In this document: positions 52,513 to 61,571 of the stretch, one piece after another
How the letters are laid out: each line of letters starts with the position of its first letter
How positions within the stretch are numbered: the stretch's first letter is position 1
Assembly: GCA_019309485.1 (NCBI GenBank)
Contig: JAFDGC010000001.1
Location: 93,678-157,677 of the forward strand
Length of the DNA: 64,000 nt
From: Deltaproteobacteria bacterium
Lineage (GTDB): Bacteria; Desulfobacterota; Desulfobacteria; Desulfobacterales; UBA2156
Direction of reading: 5' to 3'
The notes under the pieces: model-generated
Databases searched by the model: none
The model's input: the letters and a program-made list of their open reading frames with translations, nothing else
Told to the model about the DNA's origin: nothing
Made by a program: the position numbers and the translations under genes

Positions 52513-52670
52513 GCCGTTTTCCTTGTTCCCCGAGGCGTATTCCCAAAGGGGTCTGACGCATTCCCGAAAGCCCCGTGAGGCGGGTGGGGAATACCTTCGT
52601 CAAAGGAACTTTTCGTTAAAGGGCTTTCCTGCCCGGTCTTCGATGCGGATCCCTTTTTAAGGTCCCCTCC

Positions 52671-52720
52671 CCCGGCGCCGCCCTAAAAGGTGGGACTTGC
52701 GGGAAGCCCTCCGGTCAACA
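52671..52720 (+). repeat. REP-like palindromic repeat (type B) at the 3' end of waaA
   Basis: Contains CCGCCCTAAAAGGTGGG then CTTGCGGGAAGCCCTCCGGTCAACA, matching the repeat at 16471-16515. The last codons and stop of waaA (GGLPASPTF) lie inside it, so the repeat apparently provided the gene's present 3' end. Confidence 0.6.
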
Positions 52721-54059
52721 GGCGGAAAAGGACGGCTGCGTGTCTTTCTGCCGCCCCCCGGTTCATGGCAAGGGCCCTCCGGGCTTTTTGCCCCATGTCC
52801 CGGGCCCGGTCCGGATGTTGCAACAGATCCAGGGCCTCCCTGGCAAGGGCGCCGGTATCGTTGACCTGAAGGCCGCCGCCGGCTTGGTCGAGAATCTCTT
52901 TTGCTTCCTGAAAATCCTCCATGGACGGCCCGTACAGGACCGGTTTTCCCCAAACCGCCGCTTCCAGTACGTTCTGCCCGCCTGTGGGGACAAGGCTTCC
53001 GCCGCAAAATACCACATCGGCGATGCCGTATACAGCGTGCAATTCACCGATGGTGTCCAGGATCACCACCTGTGCGCGCCGCCGGGAAGCGTCCGCTCCC
53101 AGGGCACTCCGGAGTTGACAGGAAAATCCCCATTCACGGGTGCGCCGGACGATTTGAGGGACCCGTTCCATGTGCCGGGGCGCCAAAATCATCACGGTAT
53201 CCGGAACGTGGCGCACGATTTGGGCATAGGCGCTGAGGACCATGGCATCTTCTTCCCCCCGGATGCTCCCGGCAATGAAAACGGGTATCTCGTCGGTGAT
53301 TCCGAACAACGCGCGGTTGGCGCCCTGGTCCACCACGGCGGTGTTTTCTACGGGGATATCGAACTTGGCGTTGCCGTGGATCTCGATGCGATTTAGCGGT
53401 GCGCCCATCAAGGCAATCCGCCGGGCGTCGGATTCATGGATCATGCTGAACGCATCCACCCGGGTCAAAAGGTTTCGCATCAGGGGCCTGATCTTCAGGT
53501 ATCTGTCGATCGACCGCACGGAGATGCGACCGTTGACCAGGGCGGTCTTGATTCCCATCCGGGAGGCTTCCATGATCCAATTGGGCCAAAGTTCCGTTTC
53601 GACACAGGCCAAAACGTCCGGATCTAAAGCGGTCAGGGCGCGGCGGGCGGTCAGGGCAAGATCAATGGGCGCGAATACACAGTCGGTCCTTGATTTGAAG
53701 GGGGTTTCCTTGAGCCGATGTTCGGCCCAGCGGCGGCCGTGTTCCGTAATGGTGGAAAAGATCCACTGGCACCCGGGGAGCCGGGTCTCAAGGGCGCGTG
53801 CAATGGACAGGGCAACGCTGGCCTCTCCGACGGAGGCCGCATGGATCCAAATCCGTGTTGCACCGTTTTTTCGCCGCCGCAGAAATTCCGGATAACGCCC
53901 CAGGCGCTCGGCCATCCCCCGGCGATATCGGCCGGTGATTTGGGAATACATCCAAAATGGCGGAAACAGGGCAAGGAACAATCCGGATGCGATCCCGTTG
54001 TACGCCAGACGGTATAAACGGGCCGATCCCGGTGCCTTACCGGAGTTTGACAAATCCAT
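52683..54059 (-). CDS. waaA: WaaA (KdtA), Kdo transferase
   Basis: Transfers Kdo from CMP-Kdo to lipid A precursor at the inner membrane. The 458 residues start with a membrane-associated helix (IASGLFLALFPPFWMY), then RIWIHAASVGEASVALSIAR with the acceptor Glu region, VETELWPNWI, ALVNGRIS, the IFIAGS-like VFIAGSIRGEEDA turn and GGSLVPTGGQNVLEAAVWGKPV donor site. Longer than E. coli WaaA (425). The ATG overlaps the upstream lipoprotein gene by 23 bases. Confidence 0.93.
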   Translation of the reverse strand: MDLSNSGKAPGSARLYRLAYNGIASGLFLALFPPFWMYSQITGRYRRGMAERLGRYPEFLRRRKNGATRIWIHAASVGEASVALSIARALETRLPGCQWIFSTITEHGRRWAEHRLKETPFKSRTDCVFAPIDLALTARRALTALDPDVLACVETELWPNWIMEASRMGIKTALVNGRISVRSIDRYLKIRPLMRNLLTRVDAFSMIHESDARRIALMGAPLNRIEIHGNAKFDIPVENTAVVDQGANRALFGITDEIPVFIAGSIRGEEDAMVLSAYAQIVRHVPDTVMILAPRHMERVPQIVRRTREWGFSCQLRSALGADASRRRAQVVILDTIGELHAVYGIADVVFCGGSLVPTGGQNVLEAAVWGKPVLYGPSMEDFQEAKEILDQAGGGLQVNDTGALAREALDLLQHPDRARDMGQKARRALAMNRGAAERHAAVLFRLLTGGLPASPTF

Positions 54060-56073
54060 CCCCTTTCACCCGAAAAAGAAAGAGCGTCTTTTGCGCTTCT
54101 CCCTCGTCGCTGAAGGCCGTGGGCCCGGTCAAACCGTTATAACCGGTTTGTCCGAGGATTTCGTTTTTCAACCCGGCCCGGGAACGGACATGGGATTGCC
54201 CGGCGGCGCGGAACAGGATCCGGGCGGTATCATAGGCCACGGCTTCCATGAAGCCCGGTCGTTCACCATACACGGACGAAAATCGCTTCACAAAGGACTT
54301 CGTGGGTTCCACGGTGCTGTCCGCATCGAACCCGCCCGTTATCAGGGCGCTTTGGGCGTATTTTTGCGCCATTTGAATCAGCTTTTCGGAATGCCACAGA
54401 TTGGTTCCCAAAAGATACACATTCTTCACATCGTAAAAGGCGAGCTGGGGTAAAATGAGTCCGGCTTTACCGGGAGAATCCGGGATGAACAAGGCTTCAA
54501 AATCGATATGCGGATCCCCCTTTTCCCGAAAAGCCGCCGGCGCCGCTGCGGCCGCCGCCGTCCCGGATCCCCCGAGGAATCCCTCCGGAGCGGTTCCCGC
54601 CTTAACAGCACGTTCCATTTCTTCCGGAACCGGATAATACAACCCCACGAGTTTCTTGATGGGACCCGCAAAATCCGTCTCGTCCACCGGGTAGGATTCC
54701 ACCCCCACAAGGGTTCCACCATGGGCGATCACCGCATCCCAAAAAAGATTCATGAAGGTTTTCCCGTAACTTTCTTCGGGATACAATACGGCAAACCGGC
54801 GAATTCCCAGCCTTTCCGTGCAGAAACCCACCAGGGCCTCCACCTGCATTCGGGGTGTCATGAAATTGCGGAAGATATAATCCCCGATCCGGGCCACGCT
54901 TTCCTTTTGCGTCAGCGTCACAATGGGAATCTTGCGTTTTTGGGCCTCTTCGGCGGCGGCTTCCGCTTCGGCAATGGGACCGATGACGGCGGCAACCCCG
55001 GTCCGGTCCAACTCGCGGATGCCCTCGGCGGCGGCTTCCGGATCGGAGCGGCTATCCTTGAAGACCACTTTGAACCGGGGACCATTCGACACCGCATTGA
55101 CATCCACAAGGGCCATTTCGACGCCTCTGAGGGCCTTTTGTCCGATGGTCCGATAGGATCCGCTCAGGGGCAACAGGCATCCCATGGTGTAAGGATCAAA
55201 AGCCGTCTTTGAAGACAGGGTTTCCAGGAGTGTCCTGACTTTGCCGCCTTCGTCGTATTCGGGATATTGGCGCAAAAAGTCGGATAGCACATCGACGGCT
55301 TTTTCCGGGTCTTTTCCGTCTGCGGCACGGGTCCCGAAGGCCAGCACAAGCCGTTGTTTCAATGCCGGATCGTCCGTGCGTTGCACGAGCACGCGGAGGG
55401 ACGATTCATCCATGCTTTCGATAACGGCATCCATTCGGGAAAGAAACGCCTCCTGTTGGGCTGGGGGGGCCGCATGGTATCCCTTGAGATAACATTCGAT
55501 GGCCTCCGGAAGCATCCCCGAGGCCGCATACGCCTCTCCCAAAACGGTGAAAAGCCGCAGCCGCAATTCCCCCGGCAATGCCGCCTCGGACAGGACGGAC
55601 GCCTCCTGGATCACGCGTTCATGTTCTCCCTGTTGAGCATCGATCTCCAGCCGATCCACCTTTGCCCGGAAATAAAAACGGCTTTCCGGATGTTGCCGGA
55701 TGAGACGATCATAGGCCTGGCGGGCCGCCGTAAGATCCCCCAGGATCCTGTGGATCGCACCGGTTTTCAGCAGCGCGGCATCCGCGTGCACACCCCGTGG
55801 AAACCGTTCCAGATAGGACCCAAAAGCCGAAAGGGATTCCGCGTAGGCCCCGGATTCAAACAACCGTTGGGCGTTCTCGAAAAGGGCGGCCTCGGTCCGG
55901 CGGGGAGGCGGAATTCTTTCCGCGGGCTTCAAGGGGATCACCACGGGTTGTGCGCATCCCGCCAGGAACAGCATCGCAAAAAACAGCTCCCGGATCCATG
56001 GATTGAAACGGGCGGCGCTTTTTTTCCGGGTCCGGTTACGCAAGGTGCCTACGGTACAAGATTTCCTGTTCAT
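54037..56073 (-). CDS. Lipoprotein with TPR and periplasmic-binding (LpoA-like) domains
   Basis: A 678-residue envelope protein. The N-terminus has a lipobox (MLFLAGCAQ) after a hydrophobic stretch, though preceded by an unusually long basic segment. Residues about 60-300 are TPR-like helices (FENAQRLFESGAYAESLSAF, GAIHRILGDLTAARQAYDR). From about 305 a type I periplasmic-binding fold follows (MGCLLPLSGSYRTIGQKAL, VAAVIGPIAEAEAAAEEAQ, FAVLYPEESYGKTFMNLF). This architecture matches LpoA-type activators of penicillin-binding proteins or branched-chain amino-acid-binding relatives. An alanine-rich insert is at about 505-515. Confidence 0.83.
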   Translation of the reverse strand: MNRKSCTVGTLRNRTRKKSAARFNPWIRELFFAMLFLAGCAQPVVIPLKPAERIPPPRRTEAALFENAQRLFESGAYAESLSAFGSYLERFPRGVHADAALLKTGAIHRILGDLTAARQAYDRLIRQHPESRFYFRAKVDRLEIDAQQGEHERVIQEASVLSEAALPGELRLRLFTVLGEAYAASGMLPEAIECYLKGYHAAPPAQQEAFLSRMDAVIESMDESSLRVLVQRTDDPALKQRLVLAFGTRAADGKDPEKAVDVLSDFLRQYPEYDEGGKVRTLLETLSSKTAFDPYTMGCLLPLSGSYRTIGQKALRGVEMALVDVNAVSNGPRFKVVFKDSRSDPEAAAEGIRELDRTGVAAVIGPIAEAEAAAEEAQKRKIPIVTLTQKESVARIGDYIFRNFMTPRMQVEALVGFCTERLGIRRFAVLYPEESYGKTFMNLFWDAVIAHGGTLVGVESYPVDETDFAGPIKKLVGLYYPVPEEMERAVKAGTAPEGFLGGSGTAAAAAAPAAFREKGDPHIDFEALFIPDSPGKAGLILPQLAFYDVKNVYLLGTNLWHSEKLIQMAQKYAQSALITGGFDADSTVEPTKSFVKRFSSVYGERPGFMEAVAYDTARILFRAAGQSHVRSRAGLKNEILGQTGYNGLTGPTAFSDEGEAQKTLFLFRVKGDGFVKLR

Positions 56074-56250
56074 CCGGTATGGCCTTTAAAATCTCAAGGG
56101 TCGTCATGGGGTTTGTGATCACACACCGGAGGACCACCCGCTTTTCTTCGAATCCATCCCTCCGTCTGAGGGTGGTCCGGGAGACAACGCTTTTTCCGGC
56201 CTGCCGCTGGATCCGCTGCAGGGTAATATGGATCTCATTTGCACCATGAA
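56036..56250 (-). pseudogene. C-terminal remnant of a PLP-dependent decarboxylase
   Basis: Minus-strand codons read NEIHITLQRIQRQ, SVVSRTTLRRRDG and RVVLRCVITNPMTTLEIL, which resemble the end of group II PLP decarboxylases. The catalytic domain is absent, and the fragment overlaps the N-terminal codons of the lipoprotein gene. Most likely leftover DNA. The identification is from pattern only. Confidence 0.45.
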
Positions 56251-56431
56251 ATGCAGAGAGCGGCCTTGCGCAACGTATCTGCAAAAGAAGCCTTCCGTCA
56301 AGCAGATTCATGGATGGAATTCCGGGCAGGGGCTTTACAAAGCCGCCGGGTTTGGGATAAGAAATGAGTGCGTTCGAGGCGTGCGTGCACCCATTGGATC
56401 AAAGGTATCAATACCCAAGCCGTCGGCCGGG

Positions 56432-58141
56432 ATGCTCACCGAACTTTTCATTAAAAATTTTGCCATCATCGATGATCTGCACATCCGGTTTGAGGACGGT
56501 CTCACCGTATTGACAGGAGAGACCGGGGCCGGAAAATCGATCATCGTTCAGGCCTTCAACCTGATCCTCGGAAACCGGGCCACCGCAAAGATGATCCGCT
56601 CCGGGGCGGAAACCGCCGAACTCGAGGCCCTGTTTCACGTCCTGCCGGACAGCGACCTGGCCCGTCGGGTGGCGGCTGCCGGCTACGACATCTCCGAGGG
56701 CCTTTTGATCAAACGGGTCATCTCCCAAAACGACAGGCACCGTACCTACATCAACGGGCACATCGCAACCGTTCAAGTCCTGTCCGCCATCACCGAGAAT
56801 CTGGCCAACATCTCCGGCCAGTTCGCCAGCCAGGGATTACTCAAAGAAGAGCAGCAACTGGAAGCCCTGGACCGGTTCGGGGGGCTCGCGGATTTGAGAA
56901 AGGAAACGGCGGCCAGGTATCAAGAAGTCCTTCCCCTTATCGATCAATTGTCCCGCCTGGAGGAAAAACAACAGCACCAGGCGGAGCACATGGAACTTTT
57001 ACGATTTCAAAAGACAGAAATCGCGGGCGCTTCCCCCATTCCCGGTGAAGACGCCGAATTGGAGCAGGAAAAACAACGACTGAAAAACGCCGAGTTCCTC
57101 TACCAAGCGGTATATGAGGGGATCGAAGCCCTTTACGGGGCGCCCGGCGCAGCCACCGAGCGCCTTATGGAAGTCCAAAAAGGCCTCGAACAGGCCTGCC
57201 GTATTGACGGATCCTTGAGAGAGCGGGTCCAGGGAATCGCCGACGCCGTCTTCCGCCTGGAAGACACGGTCGCCGGCTTGCGGGAGTATTTGAAAGGAAT
57301 CCAGATGGATGAAGGCCGCCTGGAGGCCGTGGAATCCCGCCTGGATGTCCTGAACAAGCTGAAACGAAAATACGGGCCGGACCTGAATGCCGTCCTTTCC
57401 CGTCTCAATGCCATCGAAACGGAGTTGGCCGGGATCGAAGATCTCCCGGAAAGGATTCAACAAACAAAAGACCGGCTTTCCGCCCTCCACACCGCCTTGA
57501 CCGGTGCTGCGGGCGCCCTGTCTGAAAAAAGGACCCAGGCCTCCCGACGCCTTTCCCGAGCCATGGAAACGGAACTGGCCTCCCTGAGAATGGGGAAGAC
57601 CCGGTTTGACGTGGCCTTTTCCCGGTTTCCGGCCGGCAGGGAAACGAGTCCTTTCCTCATGATGGACGGTGTGGGAATCCAGGAAACCGGAATCGACCGA
57701 ATCACCTTCATGATCGCCCCGAACGTGGGGGAGGCGTTGAAACCCCTCTCCCAGATCGCCTCCGGCGGGGAGCTGTCCCGGGTGGTCCTCGCCCTCAAAG
57801 CCCTCCTGGCCCAAACCGATTCCCTGGAGACCCTGGTCTTCGATGAGGTGGACGCCGGAATCGGGGGTGGGGTGGCCGAAACGGTGGGGAAGAAACTCCA
57901 CGCCCTTTCCCGATTTCACCAGGTCATCTGCATCACCCATCTACCCCAGATCGCCGTTTACGGGGACCATCATTTTCGAATCGAGAAGACCGTCTCCAGG
58001 GGAAGGACCCGAACCGTCCTCGCCCCCCTTGACAAAGCGGCACGCGTTCTAGAGATTGCCCGGATGCTGGGAGGGGAAAAGATCACCCCGACGACTCTGG
58101 ACCACGCCCGGGAGATGATGGAAAAAGGTGCCGAGGGATGA
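56432..58141 (+). CDS. recN: RecN, SMC-like DNA repair ATPase
   Basis: Acts in double-strand break repair, holding DNA ends. ATG 56432 starts MLTELFIKNFAIIDDLHIRF, the standard RecN N-terminus; the frame is open further upstream but not RecN-like. The 569 residues contain the Walker A GETGAGKSIIVQAF, the coiled coils (about 160-350), the signature QIASGGELSRVVLALK and Walker B VFDEVDAGIGGGVAE, and ITHLPQIAVYGDHHF. Size is typical (E. coli 553). Confidence 0.96.
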   Translation: MLTELFIKNFAIIDDLHIRFEDGLTVLTGETGAGKSIIVQAFNLILGNRATAKMIRSGAETAELEALFHVLPDSDLARRVAAAGYDISEGLLIKRVISQNDRHRTYINGHIATVQVLSAITENLANISGQFASQGLLKEEQQLEALDRFGGLADLRKETAARYQEVLPLIDQLSRLEEKQQHQAEHMELLRFQKTEIAGASPIPGEDAELEQEKQRLKNAEFLYQAVYEGIEALYGAPGAATERLMEVQKGLEQACRIDGSLRERVQGIADAVFRLEDTVAGLREYLKGIQMDEGRLEAVESRLDVLNKLKRKYGPDLNAVLSRLNAIETELAGIEDLPERIQQTKDRLSALHTALTGAAGALSEKRTQASRRLSRAMETELASLRMGKTRFDVAFSRFPAGRETSPFLMMDGVGIQETGIDRITFMIAPNVGEALKPLSQIASGGELSRVVLALKALLAQTDSLETLVFDEVDAGIGGGVAETVGKKLHALSRFHQVICITHLPQIAVYGDHHFRIEKTVSRGRTRTVLAPLDKAARVLEIARMLGGEKITPTTLDHAREMMEKGAEG

Positions 58142-58153
58142 TACGGCTTCCAC

Positions 58154-58202
58154 GCGCCGGCCTCAGGCATCGCGCATCCACCGGGGCGACGGCGCCTTTT
58201 TG
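58154..58202 (+). terminator. Possible terminator after recN
   Basis: GCGCCG (58154-58159) pairs with CGGCGC (58190-58195) across a long GC-rich loop, then TTTTT at 58197-58201. The stem is short, so this is moderately supported. Confidence 0.45.
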
Positions 58203-58258
58203 CTTGAATGTTTCATACATGACGGGATTGTGACTCCGAAAAGACGGAAAAGAGGTCC

Positions 58259-58285
58259 TTGACAATTCGTGGGAAAAAATACTAA
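58259..58285 (+). promoter_or_regulatory. Predicted promoter of the fmdB-type gene
   Basis: TTGACA at 58259-58264 and TACTAA at 58280-58285 with a short 15-base spacer, 110 bases before the ATG. Confidence 0.4.
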
Positions 58286-58394
58286 AAGGAAAGGTTGATC
58301 CGGTTGTAAAAGACAAAAAACTGAACGGCAAAGAATGCCGCGCAACACCGCAGGCGGTCTTTTTCCGAAGCCATCCAAAAAAAGGAGCCATTGA

Positions 58395-58640
58395 ATGCCC
58401 ATATACGAATTCAAATGTTTGAAATGCAACGAACTGGTAGAAATTTTATTTAAAAACCAAGAGGACAAAGTTCAACCGGCATGTCCCCGCTGCAAGGGCG
58501 AAAACCTTGAACGGGTGTTGAGCACGACCCATTATGCCATGGGCTCCCACGCATCCAAGGGTGCCGGCGTCAGCTCCCAGACCCGGTCCTGCCCCAGCGG
58601 CAGCTGCACCACCTACGATATTCCCGGGCCGACCCGTTAA
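58395..58640 (+). CDS. FmdB-family zinc-ribbon protein
   Basis: An 81-residue protein starting MPIYEFKCLKCNELVEILF, with CxxC at 8-11 and 30-33, the classic FmdB zinc ribbon. The C-terminal third is Ser/Gly/Cys-rich (SQTRSCPSGSCTTYDIPGP). AAAGGAG lies before the ATG. Function unknown. Confidence 0.85.
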   Translation: MPIYEFKCLKCNELVEILFKNQEDKVQPACPRCKGENLERVLSTTHYAMGSHASKGAGVSSQTRSCPSGSCTTYDIPGPTR

Positions 58641-58778
58641 ACCGGGGCCTCAGGCATCGGTCCGACCCCGGGCAAAGCGGACCTCCGGCATCCATGGCCT
58701 GTCTGGGAAGTCAACACCCCGGCCTGCCGCCCATGAAAACCCCGACCCCGACCGGACATCCCCTTTTGGAAAACCGCC

Positions 58779-59462
58779 ATGAAACGGATCCATAACCAGG
58801 AAGAGGAACAGTTCAAGAAACTCTTTGAGTCCGAAAAGATCGATCGTTTCGAAGACCGCCTCAAGATCCTCGATGTGTTTTTAAGCACCGAGAACCATGT
58901 CACCGGTGACGATCTCATGGCCCTTTTAGAGGAAAGGGGGTATCGCTTCGACCCGGAATTTGTGCGATCGACCCTGCATCTCATGGCCCGATACGGTTTC
59001 GCCCATGTCAACCGGTTCGACAACGGGCGGGTGTTATACGAACACCGGCATCTGGGACAGCACCACGATCACATGATCTGCACCAAGTGCAAACGGATCA
59101 TCGAGTTCGAAAATCCCGCCCTGGAAGAGCACCAGATCCAAATCGCCAAGGCCCACGGGTTTCACCTCCTTCAGCATAAAATGGAACTATACGGCATCTG
59201 CGCGGCATGTCTCAAGGAACGCCAAACCCTTTTGCCCTTGACCCTGGCCCGCCAGGGAGAACGGCTGGTCATCCGGGATTTTTTCGGGGGTGGCACCGCC
59301 CGGGCCCGGATCCTGGCCATGGGACTGCGCGTGGACGACGAAATCGAAGTGGTCTCCAACCAGGGGCAAGGCCAGATGGTCATCGCCGTGGACATGAAAC
59401 GGTACATCATCGGGAGGGGGATGGCGGAAAAGATCATCTGCGAGCCCGCCCGAAAGCCTTAA
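58779..59462 (+). CDS. Fur-family regulator fused to a C-terminal FeoA domain
   Basis: A 227-residue protein. Residues 1-140 are a Fur-type metalloregulator: winged helix (RLKILDVFLSTENHVTGDDL, RSTLHLMARYGFAHVNRF), the HHDHMICTKC metal region and a second CAAC pair. Residues about 150-225 form a FeoA-like SH3 barrel (LTLARQGERLVIRDFFGGG, ARILAMGLRVDDEIEVVSN). Usual Fur proteins are about 140-150 residues and lack this tail. The combination suggests iron-responsive control linked to ferrous iron transport. The neighbouring radical SAM gene is on the same strand. Confidence 0.88.
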   Translation: MKRIHNQEEEQFKKLFESEKIDRFEDRLKILDVFLSTENHVTGDDLMALLEERGYRFDPEFVRSTLHLMARYGFAHVNRFDNGRVLYEHRHLGQHHDHMICTKCKRIIEFENPALEEHQIQIAKAHGFHLLQHKMELYGICAACLKERQTLLPLTLARQGERLVIRDFFGGGTARARILAMGLRVDDEIEVVSNQGQGQMVIAVDMKRYIIGRGMAEKIICEPARKP

Positions 59463-59493
59463 ACGCCCCACGGGCGTAAACAGAAAAAATCGG

Positions 59494-60429
59494 ATGCCTT
59501 TACAAAGACCCGTTTATATCGACGCCCACGAAAAAGGGCTTCTCCGAAAGAAGCGGGAGGCCGCCTTCAAGATATTAAAATCCTGCGTCCTTTGCCCCCG
59601 GCAATGCAAAGTGGACCGATTCTCCGGGGAAACGGGAATCTGCAACACGGGAATCCAGGCGCACGTGTCAAGCTACAGCCCCCATTTCGGAGAAGAAGCG
59701 CCCCTGGTGGGGCAAAAGGGTTCCGGAACCATTTTTTTCACCCATTGCAACCTGTTGTGCAATTTCTGCCAGAATTACGATATCAGCCACCAGGGTGTGG
59801 GAGAGGCCGTCTCGGACAGGGAACTGGCGGCCATGATGCTGACCCTCCAGCGGATGGGGTGTCATAATATCAATTTCGTCACCCCCTCCCACGTGGTCCC
59901 TCAGATCCTTTCGGCCCTGGAAATCGCCGTGGAAGACGGTTTGTCCGTTCCACTGGTCTACAACTCCGGGGGATACGACACCGTTTCCACGCTTCGGATC
60001 CTGGAAGGGATCGTGGACATTTACATGCCGGATTTTAAATTCTGGAACCCCGAAATCGCGGAAAAAACCTGTGACGCGAAAGACTATCCGGATGTTGCCC
60101 GAAAAGCCGTTTCCGAAATGCATCGGCAGGTGGGGGACCTGGTCATCGATGAGGAGGGCATCGCGGTCCGAGGGGTGTTGCTCCGGCACCTGGTGCTTCC
60201 CCACGGCCTTGCCGGAACCCGGGAAATCATGCATTTCATCGCCACGCGGGTATCGAAAAACACTTATGTCAACGTGATGCCCCAGTACCGGCCCTGCGGA
60301 CGCGCCGGAGAGATTCCAGAACTGGCCCAGGGCCTTTCCACCCGGGAGTTCCAGGCCGCCCTGAACGCCGCGAAAGCCGAAGGAATCCATCGGCTCGACA
60401 ACCGAAGACGGGTTTTCGTACTGTGGTAA
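59494..60429 (+). CDS. Radical SAM protein, PflA-like (COG1313)
   Basis: A 311-residue radical SAM enzyme of the pyruvate-formate-lyase-activase-related group. The cluster-binding CxxxCxxC is C85, C89 and C92 (HCNLLCNFC). Upstream cysteines C31, C34, C38 and C50 (CVLCPRQC and GICN) may hold a second cluster. The barrel segments NFVTPSHVVPQILSAL, LVYNSGGYDT and IVDIYMPDFKFW are typical. Its target is unknown. Confidence 0.85.
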   Translation: MPLQRPVYIDAHEKGLLRKKREAAFKILKSCVLCPRQCKVDRFSGETGICNTGIQAHVSSYSPHFGEEAPLVGQKGSGTIFFTHCNLLCNFCQNYDISHQGVGEAVSDRELAAMMLTLQRMGCHNINFVTPSHVVPQILSALEIAVEDGLSVPLVYNSGGYDTVSTLRILEGIVDIYMPDFKFWNPEIAEKTCDAKDYPDVARKAVSEMHRQVGDLVIDEEGIAVRGVLLRHLVLPHGLAGTREIMHFIATRVSKNTYVNVMPQYRPCGRAGEIPELAQGLSTREFQAALNAAKAEGIHRLDNRRRVFVLW

Positions 60430-60431
60430 CA

Positions 60432-61076
60432 ATGGAATCTCCGGAAAAAATCTTTGCCGTGGGCGATATCCACGGATGCGCGGACAAGCTTTCGGCCCTC
60501 GTGGACAAAATCGACCTGGATCCGGTCCGGGACCTTCTGGTTTTCATCGGGGACTATGTGGACCGGGGGCCTGCTTCCTACGAAGTGGTCGATTTTTTAA
60601 TCGATCTGAAAACCCGCGTCAAAAACGTGGTCTTTATCAAGGGCAACCACGAAGACATGTTGCTGAAATACCTCTCGGGACACGACCGGTTTACCTACCT
60701 GATGAACGGCGGGCAGTCGACCCTGGACAGCTACCTGAAACGGAAAGCCCCGGGGATGCGGCACCCCATCCCGAAAAGTCACTTGGCCTTTTACGACTCC
60801 CTGATCCTGTATCATGAAACCCCGGAGTTTTTATTCGTCCACGCCGGGATCCGCAAACAAATCCCCCTGGAACGGCAGGACACGGACGATCTTTTGTGGA
60901 TCCGCAGCGAATTCATCAAATCCGATTATGATTTCAAAAAGCGCGTGGTCTTCGGGCATACGCCCTTTCGTCAACCCCTGGTGATGCCCAACAAAATCGG
61001 CATCGACACCGGCGCTGTATACGGAAACAAGCTGACCTGCGTCAAGCTTCCCGACATGGTCTTTTACCAGGTCTAG
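60432..61076 (+). CDS. Calcineurin-like serine/threonine phosphatase
   Basis: A metallophosphatase of about 214 residues with GDIHGCADKL, GDYVDRGPASYEVV and GNHEDM motifs plus late HAGIR and GHTPFRQP, the PPP-family set of bacterial PrpA/ApaH-like enzymes. ATG 60432 was preferred; GTG 60423 overlaps the preceding stop. It may dephosphorylate proteins or Ap4A-type nucleotides. Confidence 0.88.
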   Translation: MESPEKIFAVGDIHGCADKLSALVDKIDLDPVRDLLVFIGDYVDRGPASYEVVDFLIDLKTRVKNVVFIKGNHEDMLLKYLSGHDRFTYLMNGGQSTLDSYLKRKAPGMRHPIPKSHLAFYDSLILYHETPEFLFVHAGIRKQIPLERQDTDDLLWIRSEFIKSDYDFKKRVVFGHTPFRQPLVMPNKIGIDTGAVYGNKLTCVKLPDMVFYQV

Positions 61077-61099
61077 CGAGAAACCCGAAAGGAGTCCCG

Positions 61100-61531
61100 A
61101 TGAAACGATGTTTTTTTACGATCCTGCTCCTGGTGTTCGCCGCCGCCGCCCTGGCGGCGCCCCAACGCCTGGCCGTCAACGTTTCCACCGCCAATATCCG
61201 GAACGGCCCGGGAGAAAGTTACGCCGTGATTTGGCAGGTCGGAAAATACCATCCCTTTCTGGTCATCGAAAAATCCGGGCAATGGATCCGGTTCCGGGAT
61301 TTTGAAAAAGACGAGGGATGGATCCACCAGTCCCTTCTGGCGGACATCCCCACCGTCATCACCATCAAGGAAAAATGCAATATCCGGTCCGGTCCGGGGA
61401 CCCGCAATCCCGTGGTCTTCACGGCCGAAAAAGGGGTCCCGTTCAAGGTCCTGGAGAAAAAAGACAACTGGATTCATATCGAACACGCCGACGGCGATAA
61501 AGGATGGATTTATCACTCCCTGGTCTGGTAG
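61100..61531 (+). CDS. Exported SH3-domain protein
   Basis: A 143-residue protein with a signal peptide (ILLLVFAAAALAA, cleavage likely after ALA) and two SH3b repeats: VNVSTANIRNGPGESYAV with GQWIRFRDFEKDEGWIHQSL, and KCNIRSGPGTRNPVVF with DNWIHIEHADGDKGWIYHSL. Such proteins bind cell-wall peptides or partner proteins in the periplasm. Ribosome site AAAGGAG precedes the ATG. Confidence 0.87.
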   Translation: MKRCFFTILLLVFAAAALAAPQRLAVNVSTANIRNGPGESYAVIWQVGKYHPFLVIEKSGQWIRFRDFEKDEGWIHQSLLADIPTVITIKEKCNIRSGPGTRNPVVFTAEKGVPFKVLEKKDNWIHIEHADGDKGWIYHSLVW

Positions 61532-61571
61532 TCACCGGTATGCATCCTTCACAATCCAAGGGAGAAACACC

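Noticed and set aside
51902..52603. 233-codon minus-strand frame covering the VIT1-like gene
   Set aside because: Translation is proline/glycine/histidine-rich and lacks membrane segments; the 52036-52512 frame gives clear transmembrane helices.
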